Positions 21,152 through 30,720 of a stretch of 64,000 bases of DNA are shown here, piece after piece. The translations under genes and the position numbers were made by a program. A model generated the notes under the pieces. The model did not search any database and had not been told where the DNA came from. It saw nothing but the letters and a program-made list of their open reading frames with translations. The DNA lies in assembly GCF_042453785.1 (NCBI RefSeq), contig NC_091674.1, positions 29,399,501 to 29,463,500 on the forward strand, written 5' to 3'. Position 1 is the stretch's first letter; every line of letters begins with the position of its first letter. This DNA comes from Malus domestica. Its lineage: Eukaryota > Streptophyta > Magnoliopsida > Rosales > Rosaceae.

Positions 21152-23935
21152 ATGGATGTGAGGAGAATAGTGGTAGTAGTTGAAGAAGTGGAAGCAGCAA
21201 GAACAGCTCTTCGATGGGCACTCCACAACCTGGTTAGGTTTGGAGACTGGGTAACTCTGGTTCATGTTTTTCCAACCTCAAGATCCAGAAACAAGAACAA
21301 ATCCAGGCTTCTCCGCTTGAAAGGCTACCAGTTGACCCTCTCCTTCAAAGAAATCTGCAACACCTTCCCCAACGTACGTGTTTTATGTGTGTTATAATAC
21401 GGGTGATCAACGTATTGAAAACTGATCATTTCAGGAATTCGAATTTGAAAAACGATCATTTCGACCAATTTTCCTTTATATATTAACCTTACATTAATCG
21501 TTTTTCTCTAGTATTAATTAACCTTTTTTATTTGTATATATGTGTGAGTTAATGTTGCTGATTATATATATGTATGTTCAAATTACCAGTGTATATGATG
21601 ATGATTTACAGACCAAGGTTGAAATGATTGTCACAGAAGGTGATCAAGATGGGATGAAGATTGCAGCTTTGGTCAGAGAGATTGGGGCTTCAGCTCTTGT
21701 TCTTGGACTCCATGATCACAGCTTTCTCTACAAGTAAGTTTGCTGAGATTATTGGTTTAATTAGAACATTGCTTTTAATCTCTATGTAATTATGTGTTTG
21801 ATTTTAATCATTGTGATGATCACGATATGGGATTAAGTTCTTGATGGATATAATTTAAAGCATTTAATTTTGGAATTGAGAGATAGGTAATGTGAGTTTC
21901 ATTGTAAGAAGAGAAACTTTGATAAGATAGCTCTCAAGATAGCTGAGATTAAGGTAGAATTCGGTGTACTTAAAATACGAAACGTTTCATGCTTCTGTGA
22001 GAATCATCCTATGTTCATGTGCCATACACAATTTTTTCTCCATTGGAGATGAAGGTCCTGCAGAAGAGAAGAGTCAACTGGCAGACATGGGTATCCAATT
22101 ATTCATTACCTCATCAACTCTTTTCTTGTACGCCTTATTTAATATGTGGCGTCTGATAGAGCAAGCATGGCCGGAGTGGGTTTGGAATGGGACCATATAT
22201 GGTTCAATATTTGAGTCATGTATGACCAATATGTTGCTATGCATGTGGCATGCTGGTGGAATAAAATAGCTAGCCTGCATACATTCGTGTGGGACCCTAT
22301 ACTAAGGTGGCTGTTTTTTTTTAACTGTGTGTGATCGGACGGGTAACGTGTTATCCATAGCCGACTAATTAAAGAACTTCTCCTACAATTGGTGTAGATT
22401 GGAGAAAGATTTCTTCTGGTGCGATGAGTTATGTATCACTTTGTGCATATTTCTTCTCATGTCATCTGTAAACGAGATTAATAAAAGAAGAGAGATATAC
22501 ACACAAAAATCTAGTTTTTCTTTGTAGATTGCCTTTTTGGCTTTTGGACAGAATACGTGGTTCATCAAGAATCATTGGACAATAATTTAGAAAGACCATA
22601 CCCACTTGTCCATCTTTTAGGCAGATAGTGTATATTAGTAAATAATGCCAAGTTTTCAAATGTTAATTAATGAGAATATTTCTTGAGGAATTTGAATTGA
22701 ATCCAACAACTCCTTGAGGTTGAATAATCTTGTTAGATAGTTTTCAGTCATATTATTTACAATTGCAGATGTGGTCCTGAGTTTCCCTATCAGAATTTTT
22801 GGATGTTTCTTTTATTTGTTCTTCACAAATGATTCTTTCCTATTAATTTGAACTGATACATGGCCCCAAATAATATAACTTTTGGAATATTTCTTGAATG
22901 ATTATTATTAATGTTCATTCAAATGAAATATAAGTATTTACAATACTCTAAATCATTATATCCATTTCATTTTTTTATACTAAATTCTTTTAAACTACTG
23001 AAAAGAGAATTCAAGGTTATATGCAGAGGGAAGAACACATTGTTCTAGTCACGTCTTATATATATTGATAAATAGAGAAATGCTAAGGAGACTCTCTCAA
23101 AAGTTGAAATTGGCACAGAAATTACGTTAAACTGTGAGATGAAAGAGAACCTCACTTTAAGAGAGTCCCTTAACATTTCTTTTGATACATAATACATGCT
23201 AGATTTGACTTTCTTGCTATGCTTCACTATCATAGCGACATTGTTTAATCCAAATTCCTTTCATATTAAAGTTGTCAATTTTCATGCACAATATATTATA
23301 AACACAATAGGTTGGATCATAATTGAGGTGATAGTGATTAATTTATAATTTGGTATAATTGGTGTGTATATGTAGGTTGGCAATGTCCCACGGCAGTACT
23401 AGTGTTGCAAACAACTTGAATTGCAGAGTTCTGGCCATCAAGCAACCACCACCTCCCTCATCACCATTAAGTAGTAAGAGGACAAGTAGTAGTAATACCA
23501 GTGGAGCTGCCACACCAGCCCTCCTCGATAGTTCAACCAACAACATGGACTTTTCACAGATTGACATTGCTGGATTACGGTAAGAATATTTCAAACCTAA
23601 ATTTTTTACCTGCTTCACACACACACACACAATGTGGTTAATTACAATGCGGCTAACTGCATCTTTTCAAAACCCGGGTACTGTATGTCGTACATATGTG
23701 GTCAGCATGATATTGTTGATGCATCGACTTCACTTTACAATTGCCGATTTTAAAGTGTAGTTAACCACATTGTAGAAAGACCGATATTAGCGATTAATGG
23801 ATATTTTGTTTTGTATATGAATAATATTGCAGTGTCCCTGATGTTCCTCAACCAAAAGTTCCATACAGAATCTGCCCAAACCCTTATGCAATCTTTTGGA
23901 AATCAAGGAAGTCAAGGAGAAAGAGAAATACATAG
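21152..23935 (+). CDS. Universal-stress-protein-like (adenine nucleotide alpha hydrolase fold) protein
   Basis: Four exons, 21152-21373, 21612-21733, 23376-23579 and 23833-23935, give 216 residues in frame. The first strand and helix are typical of the USP fold (MDVRRIVVVVEEVEAARTAL, then RWALHNLVRFGDWVTLVHVF). The next exon has VEMIVTEGDQDGMKIAALVR followed by EIGASALVLGLHDHSF, the usual order before the nucleotide-binding loop. The G-x2-G-x9-G(S/T) ATP motif of classical USPs is not intact (KLAMSHGSTS), so nucleotide binding is doubtful. A serine/proline-rich spacer leads to a basic C-terminus (RKSRRKRNT). Plant members are linked to stress responses, with no firm biochemical role. The start is the ATG just after the GA repeat; no alternative fits the fold. 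Intron 2 is 1.64 kb. Confidence 0.88.
21734..23375 (+). other. Large second intron of the USP-like gene
   Basis: AT-rich. A frame at about 21964-22090 encodes YETFHASVRIILCSCAIHNF, faintly like the end of a PIF/Harbinger DDE nuclease, but too short to support an element. Nothing else recognised. Confidence 0.35.
23629..23775. repeat. Small inverted repeat in intron 3
   Basis: ACAATGTGGTTAATTACA near 23630 pairs with TGTAGTTAACCACATTGT near 23756, about 110 bases apart. Probably a short MITE remnant or hairpin. Confidence 0.45.
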
Positions 23936-24035
23936 TTCTTCAAAGGAAGCACAAATACACATTTCATTTCAAATGGCATGGATTTTCCAACCTAGAAAAT
24001 GTCCCATTTTGCAATTTTTTCTCGATATGATGGAG

Positions 24036-24090
24036 ACTTACATGCACTCGTCGAGATGTCAGAGTGGGATCTCGAGAGGTGCATGTAAGT
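24036..24090 (+). other. Strong stem-loop downstream of the USP-like stop codon
   Basis: ACTTACATGCACTCGTCGAG (24036-24055, then AT) pairs with ATCTCGAGAGGTGCATGTAA (24069-24088, then GT), 22-base arms with about three mismatches and an 11-base loop. It starts about 100 bases after the stop at 23935, so it probably lies in the 3' untranslated region. Confidence 0.55.
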
Positions 24091-24139
24091 TTTTCCCCAC
24101 CAACCGACCGACATATACAAATTTACAAACGAATTAGTT

Positions 24140-24650
24140 TTAATTGCAGCTGACATGATCTATGAAGCAAAATTTTCTGGGTTTTATAAAATCTATTAAC
24201 GTCATTTTTCTTGTAATTATAACGATTGTAATTATTGTCTACATCCCCTTCATTTACATTGCATGGGCAACCCGCGGTAGTACCTAAAGCTAGCCTCTCA
24301 TTAAGTCAAGTTCAAGTATTTGGTAAATCCACTTCCCTAATTTCAGTGATATATATCAATATATATCAAGTGTGGCTCCAATGTTACTTATCAGTTAATG
24401 GTACGAGTGTTTTAGTCTTTAGATTTGATTTTCATAAATATTTAGATATTCTATTTTCAATCTTATTGGTATACAACATCGTGCACTTATTCATTTCTAC
24501 ATTTATGAGTAATGCTCTACTTACTACATTTTTCGTGCTATGTAGAGTCCATCAAAACATGTGAATTGCGTCTTTGTTAAAATGGTAGCACAAACGTGGT
24601 ATAAAAAAATTATAATTGTAGTATTTTTGTCGAGAACCATTGGCACAAGT
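24140..24650. other. Intergenic AT-rich DNA
   Basis: No gene seen. Confidence 0.4.
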
Positions 24651-24660
24651 GAGGGTAAAA

Positions 24661-24825
24661 TGTACTATCATATTTTATAGGTCAAATCGGATTATAAGGT
24701 ATTCGGAAGATAGTCATGTGCTAAAAAAATTTGGATTTTAATTTCTGTGATGTACTTCATTAGCAAATTTAGTCCTAAAATGATTTTTCCTATTAACTAT
24801 CTGTTAATACATGGATAAAATTGTA
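24661..24825 (+). repeat. Left arm of an inverted repeat pair flanking the small gene
   Basis: Reads AGGTCAAATCGGATTATAAG, GTATTCGGAAGATAG ... TGGATAAAATTGTA. The reverse complement of 25530-25694 follows the same order (GTCAAATCGGAT, ATAAGGTATTTGGAAGATA, TGGATAAAATTGTA) at roughly 70-75 percent by eye. Confidence 0.6.
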
Positions 24826-25258
24826 CTTCGACATAGAAAATTACAGTCAACGGTAGTATCCAGCAAAAGCCGCAGGCGATCCAACTCATCCATTGCGTAA
24901 TCCTCCGAGCAATCCACAAACTCCTCTTTCCCCGAATCCTCCGTCACTTTGCCTTTATCTTCCTCCACCTGCTTATCACCGTCTGCTACCGATTCCCCCA
25001 CCGGCCATGCTGACCTTAATTCCTGCAATTAAAACCGATAAACAAACCTTTACCACCCGATCAAAATGAACCGGCACCGTTCAGCAAATTGCAATTCCAG
25101 AATTCTCCGATTACCTGATTCACCGGCTCGGCGATGTAGTCTCGAATCGATTGATCTCCCTCCGCCTCAGCTACCGAGTCCTCCAGAACCTGCTTCAAGC
25201 CAGGTTTCTCAGACATCGGAATGGCACGCATAAACCAATCCCTCCTCCTCCGCCACAA
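24804..25258 (-). CDS. Small protein of unknown function
   Basis: Two exons on the minus strand, 25258-25115 and 25022-24804, with good junctions (CAG|GTAATC; TTGCAG|GAA) give 120 residues. In-frame ATGs at 25258, 25231 and 25216 are all possible; the shortest gives 106 residues. The protein is acidic: GLKQVLEDSVAEAEGDQSIR, EPVNQELRSAWPVGES, then a Glu/Asp-rich linker and YAMDELDRLRLLLDTTVDC. I do not recognise the family. The last dozen residues (after DTTVDC) are encoded by the left inverted repeat arm, so the original C-terminus may have been replaced. The reading frame and splice sites argue for a real gene, but it could be a gene fragment carried between the inverted repeats. Confidence 0.5.
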
Positions 25259-25529
25259 GGCAAGGATCCGAAATTCAACCCAACCGGATTATTTAATCCC
25301 TGTATCCCTAGAAATCAATCTTAGAGCTCTGAAATTGTCGCCAATTGCCACCAAAACCATAGAAATTTGTCCTGTGGATTCCGGTAGAGTTGAAAAGGTT
25401 GGATTTTGATGAATAAAGACCACCGCGGGCGGTGTCTCTCCGATCCTGCAGACCGTGGAGCTGATGTAATTTTCCTACGTCACCCCCTATTCAGGAAAAA
25501 ATGAGTCTTTTGCACGAAGAGTGACATGA

Positions 25530-25694
25530 TACAATTTTATCCATTAATGGAAAATTTATTTTTAAACTAAATTTGTTAACGGAGTACACCAAAATGTTTT
25601 AAATCCGAGTTTTTTTAACGTAAGAATTATCTTCCAAATACCTTATGATCACATAAATCTGTATCCGATTTGACGTATTTTATATTATACTTTT
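25530..25694 (-). repeat. Right arm of the inverted repeat pair
   Basis: Counterpart of 24661-24825 in opposite orientation. The two arms enclose the small gene at 24804-25258 and its promoter. No target duplication was found. Confidence 0.6.
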
Positions 25695-25699
25695 CAAAC

Positions 25700-26060
25700 A
25701 TGATGGGTAACTTTTGAACAATCAAGTCATCATGATGGGCAATTTATTCCTTCCTATTCAACAACTGTTTTGTCCTGGTAAATTAGGAATACATGATTAT
25801 CTAACCGGTGTTAGTTGAATTTAAGATGTTGATTTATAAGTATTATAAAATTAACAAGTTACAAAAAGACTGATCCAACGACTATAATGGTGTGCCTCAC
25901 ATAAGCCTAAGTTTGAACTTCCCTCTTTCCTATTAGATTAGACTAGAATATCGTTCAAATAAATAATTAAAAATTAAAAATTGAACATTTAATTCCTTTC
26001 CAAAGGAAAAAAATAGAGAAAAAGTGAACGTTAAATTTGAAAAATGGGCTGGTGGAGCCA
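25700..26060. other. Intergenic AT-rich DNA
   Basis: Nothing recognised. Confidence 0.4.
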
Positions 26061-26079
26061 GAAACTGAAGCCATAGATA

Positions 26080-26196
26080 CATATATATATATATATATAT
26101 AGCTTGGGCCTGGCCGCCTGGGGCTCAACAATTCCATATAATTCACTCAAAAGTTAGCCGCCGCAAGCCCACCGCAACCAAGCTGCCGAGCCCTCA

Positions 26197-26232
<36 letters not shown>

Positions 26233-26500
26233 CAGTCTGTGAGCGAGTGAGCGGTTACTTTTGTAAGCCGTCGAAAATTTTGAGATTTTAGATCTACGGT
26301 TCGGGCGTCGTTGGCGGCTCTACAACTCCACAATCTTCACTGTCTCTCTCTCCTCGCTCGGCTGCGATCCGGCTCACACTTGACGCCGATCCGCTTCCAA
26401 CTTCCATCTCCCTTCATTTTTTCCCTCTCTCTTTGGTCACCTCCTCGATTCAAGCTGCTGACTGATTCTCTCTTTTAGAGCTATTCCACCGTTGCTAAGA
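26080..26500 (+). promoter_or_regulatory. Probable promoter/leader of the former hAT-derived gene
   Basis: A (TA)n run at 26083-26100 followed about 100 bases later by a (TC)n run at 26200-26229 and pyrimidine-rich, GC-richer DNA resembles a plant TATA/TC-leader arrangement upstream of the BED-type gene remnant. Confidence 0.35.
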
Positions 26501-26734
26501 CCTCCCGGCAATTCACTATTTAGTCTATACAATGAATAAAAATTGTCATTAATGAATAGTAATTACATTTTGCATCTTCATTCCTACATTGAATAGTCCT
26601 AGCAATAAGCAATAAAATATTAGTATTTTTTTTAAATAATACAAAATAATTTTATTTGTAATTTTAGATATAATTTTTAATCGGTCTCGTTGTACCACTT
26701 TCTATTAAAAAAATTATTTTTGTTTTTTTAATTT

Positions 26735-26875
26735 TTAATTTTCACATGGTGCAGCACACCATTCCAAAACCTTTGTTTTTTTCACATGGTGCCGATGCAC
26801 CATTCCAAAACTTTTTTTTTATTATTTTTTTTCTTCTTATTTTCACATGGTGCCTACGCACCATTCCAAAAGCTA
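26735..26875. repeat. Three spaced copies of a palindromic motif
   Basis: TTTTCACATGGTGCnnnnGCACCATTCCAAAA occurs three times at about 26740-26771, 26778-26811 and 26839-26872, each with GGTGC/GCACC arms around a different spacer, separated by T-rich runs. Confidence 0.6.
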
Positions 26876-26922
26876 TGTGTTTTTTTATTAATATTTTATA
26901 TTTTTATTTATTTTATATTGTA

Positions 26923-26945
26923 GCTGACGTCAGGACGACGTCAGC
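26923..26945. promoter_or_regulatory. Inverted pair of TGACGTC motifs
   Basis: GCTGACGTC AGGAC GACGTCAGC is a perfect 9-base inverted repeat with a 5-base spacer. TGACG cores are binding sites of plant TGA-type bZIP factors. Whether it regulates anything here is unknown. Confidence 0.4.
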
Positions 26946-27542
26946 ACATGTCACATTGCCTTCGGGTTGGCAACTCGTGCCGGGCCTCTTCCTCAAACCT
27001 GCTCGGACTCCCTCATCAGCACACACTAGGCTTGATTGCTCAGGTTCTCTGGCCCCTCGCCTGTCCCTCGGGCTCTAGCACACGCTGAAGCTAACTTAGA
27101 GCCAGGTGACTGACCGAGTCACTGAGTGAGGGACTGTTTGGGCAGCTGCCCCACATCCAAAAGCCTTAAACTTTGATCAATTTGTTGAATTTCAGGTTTG
27201 TTGGGCAGGCGCAAAAGCAGCATATCGATTGAACTGGGCAGCAAACAGCGGTTTGGAAACCTTCAAACGTACTTTCCCAAATCGCCAAATTTCGGCTTTT
27301 GTTGCCAAGGTTCTCTCTTTCTGTATATGTTGGATTGAGTTTCTGAGCTGAATTTCAAAAAAGTTCAAATCAAACTCATATTTTTCGTTAAATTTTGTTG
27401 TTGGATTGCAATGCCATGAGCTGATTGCTGAAAGCACTTGCCGGATCAGATGAAAGTTCACGTTTTTCTTTTCGTTTTTCGATTCGAGATTAAAAGTCGT
27501 TTTGATTTGTTTCTTGGTGGATTAGAGGTGGAACCCAAATCA

Positions 27543-29340
27543 ATGATGGACATGGCGATGATTCCAATCGTTGAGCCGGTGTATATCGGTTTGGTCTCCT
27601 CGGACCGGGGAAATTCTACCCCTTCAACCAAACCCAGAAAGAAGACTATGACATCGGTTTATCTCAAGTTTTTCGAGACGGCTTCTGACGAAAAAAGCCG
27701 CCGGTGCAAGTTTTGTGGACAAAGCTATTCCATTGCAACTGCCACTGGTAAACTTCTTTGTCCCCTCAATGTAGTTGCTTGTGGTAGTTCATTTTTCCTT
27801 GTCGTTGAAGGTAATCTGGGAAGGCATCTAAGTAATCGCCATCCCGGTTATGATACGTCCGGCGATGTTGTCACCAGTCCTGCACCACAACCCGCCACTG
27901 TATACCGGAAACCTCAACCTCAATCTCAATCAAAAGCATCACAAATGGATTACAAACCAGGAGTATGCAGGAAGTAGTAAGATCGTCGCTGGAACATGTT
28001 TCTTCGAAGGTCTCTATCACGCTTGAATTCTGGACTTCCTATGAGGAACTTTGTTATATGAGCGTCACATGTCATTGGATCGACGAGAGTTGGTCTTTCC
28101 AAAAGATGATGCTCGATATCTGTCACATACCTTGCCTTTTTGTTGGAAAATGCCGCTTGATACATCAACGCGGTGGAGTGGCGATTGTCAGATGCTAGAT
28201 ATTGTGTGCAAGGTATGATATGAGGATGTTACATTGCTCTCTCTCTCGATCGACACTATATTGCGGATTAAGTGACCGCGATGTATTTTTTATGCAGGCT
28301 TCGAAGTCCATGGATGCTGTTATCAGGAAGTATGAGACACTAGACAGTAGGATGCTGCTGAGTTCTGCAGAGAAGAATGCAGTCAGTCAGGTGCATCGAT
28401 ATCTCGAACCATTCTACAAAATCACATATCCGAAACAATTGCTGCTTGCAGAGATTCTCACCTTTACCCAGAATCGTTAAGAAATGCCGCTAAAGAAATG
28501 GCCGAAAAGGTTAGTGGTTACAATAACCAGGTCTGCAACATAATCATATACATGACAGCGGTTCTTGATCCTCGAATTAAAGGAGAGCTATTTCCCGAAA
28601 GCCTCAACTCGATAATTTTCTTGACGAAGTGAGAGCTCATGTCATCAGAAACTATTCGACCAGCCATTTCCCATCCGTGGCTGGCGGATATAGTGCTCAA
28701 GAAATGGAAGAGGGATGCAATGTCTAGTTTGCAGAGGACATTGCACGAAAGAAACGAAGGGCAAGCATGAGCAGCGCAACGGATGAGCTCACTCAATGTC
28801 TGTCGGATCCTCCAGCTCCACTAGCAACTGATGTTCTGGAGTGGTGGAAAGTCAATAGTATGCGCTATCCACAGCTTTCTCTGATGGCTCTGGATTTCTT
28901 GGCTGTGCAGGCGGTTTCAGTGGCACCTGTTCTGTGGCAAAGGCGACGAAATTTACAAGCAACGATTCTGTATGCCGCGCGACAGCACGCAAACTCTCCT
29001 TTGCATAAGGTCATGGCTCCAGAGTGGGATGAAATTGAAGTACAAAACAAGTGAAATGGATTTTGAGCGGTTGATGGAATTGGATTTGGATCATCTCCTA
29101 AGCTAATGGAAAGGATCATCTTGACCAGTTATCATGAGATCCAACGGCTATAATTATTATAACTTTAAAGGGACCCTCCTATTTGTAGCCGTTGGATAAA
29201 AATCCAACGGCCCATGATAACTGGTCAGGAGGATCCTCTCCATTAGTTCAGGAGAGGATCCAAATCCGATGGAATTGGCAACAAGTGCTGCTGCAGCTGA
29301 TAATACTAGTCATGGCTCTAAGAGGAAACAGAAACATTGA
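27543..29340 (+). pseudogene. Broken domesticated hAT gene (BED zinc finger + hATC, RICESLEEPER/DAYSLEEPER type)
   Basis: The N-terminus (ATG 27543) holds a BED-type finger: TSVYLKFFETASDEKSRRCK, FCGQSY, a 63-bp intron at 27748-27810, then NLGRHLSNRHPGYD. Next comes SMQEVVRSSLEHVSSKVSIT with FWTSYEEL (transposase core), then SKSMDAVIRKYETLDSRML, and the C-terminal hATC dimerisation region (DVLEWWKVNSMRYPQLSLMA, DFLAVQAVSVAP, and in another frame CMPRDSTQTLLCIRSW). The frame ends KRKQKH-stop at 29338-29340. Several losses show it is dead: sequence is missing between the finger and the core near 27955 and again near 28145, a frameshift lies near 28925, and a 186-bp MITE sits in the last exon. 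Relatives in plants are conserved single-copy genes derived from a hAT transposase; this looks like a decayed copy. Confidence 0.8.
29082..29267. mobile_element. MITE inserted in the hAT-derived gene
   Basis: Inverted ends GGATTTGGATC...GATCCAAATCC continue inward (CTCCTnAnCTAATGGAnAGGATC; GACCAGTTATCATG). The exact 9-bp duplication GATGGAATT lies at 29073-29081 and 29268-29276. Nine bases again suggest the Mutator group. Removing it restores the conserved MELATSAAA order of the host gene, which proves insertion after the gene existed. Confidence 0.85.
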
Positions 29341-30720
29341 CAGGAACACATGGCAACACATGATTGGCTTGGAATGCCGTCAACTTGGCCATGGCAACTA
29401 CAAATCCCACTTAAAAAGGGGGAAATTGTCATCTTTAGGCATTTGAAATACTTTGTTGTATGTTAGACCTCAATTTCATGTACAGTTTAAAATTATGGTA
29501 CATACTAAATGTAATCCGATGATTTGAAAGAGTAAAAATTTGTTTTATTTCTACTTATATGAACAATTTTGCCCTCTAATTTTCCTCCATTACTGGTATA
29601 AAACATGCATTTGTATTGGTTTGCAACGTTCATGCTTAGATCAGTTTGCCCTCGGCACAAGGCCGGGCTTAGAGAAGAACGAGCTTTAAGGCGGGCCGTG
29701 GTTGGTCCACCTCTTGTCCTTGCTTTTTTGTATTGTTGGAAGACAATATTGTTGCCTTTGCCCTTGCTTTCTATCGACGAGTGGACATGCTCTAAGTTTG
29801 GGTGCTCAAGAAATTAATTTGTTTAGACCACTAAGTCCTTTGTTGTAATTTTGTATGAGATATATGTGACATTTGCTTAAGATAAACAGCACAAATGGGA
29901 GGTTACCAAATTTACTAACAATTAATTCTTTTGGAAGAAATTATGGTAATTATATATATATCCCCAAGCCTAAGTAATATTATCAGGAGGTCCTGCGAAA
30001 AAAAAAGCTTGATGCAAGAACGATGAAAAGCTTAACACCTCTTACTCTTATTACTTTTTCAATATGAAAATAAAATTTATAATGAAAGGCCGTCTTATTC
30101 AAAATCCCAATTCAATTATGAAATCCCTTCTCTCCCACTTCACAGCTCAGGATGCACTCTTATATAGATAGAGGCACTTTCACATCTTCTTAACCAGAAA
30201 CAGCTAGGGAGAGGAATGGATATCCCCCAATTTTTTGTAATATCTAAAGAAGAAAGTAAGAGTTGAGGTTCCACCATAAAACTATTGACAAGACGTGTGT
30301 GGCAGTGTACCTTGCCATACAAGTTACTCTCAATACGCAAGGAAATTTTCATTAATTAAAATTATCCCAAAAATTCAGGTTAAAAAGAAAATAACATATT
30401 CCCAAAAACATTTGTATAGAAAATTTGTAGACAAAAATGAAGAATTACATGATACGAGAAAGCAAAACCCCCAAAACTGTCAGGAGAGGCTGCAAAATGC
30501 ACTCTTCACTGGGTTGTATTTACCAACAAAACTTCATTACCCTCCTGCTACCATCATGTCTTTAACATTTGCTTACCATTAACGTTTCGATTCGCAAAAT
30601 CTCCCAATCAAATGTTCAAAAAATCGAGTTTTATTCTCTCGCGCCGGCAAGACAATCCTGCCATAGGACATGTGAATACTTTGTTCATACACCGTCGTCA
30701 GTCTACTTCGGAGTTCCCTA
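29341..30720. other. Intergenic and probable 3' region of eIF2B delta
   Basis: No gene recognised. The right part (about 30300-30720) probably contains the 3' untranslated region of the minus-strand eIF2B delta gene. Confidence 0.4.

Noticed and set aside
21964-22269. 101-codon frame in the USP-like intron 2, possible Harbinger nuclease piece
   Set aside because: Only about 30 residues look similar, no catalytic acid block or element ends nearby; left as a note.
29605-29817. 70-codon frame with GC-rich RHKAGLREERALRRAVVG
   Set aside because: Short, no domain, no splice partners; probably part of a dispersed repeat.
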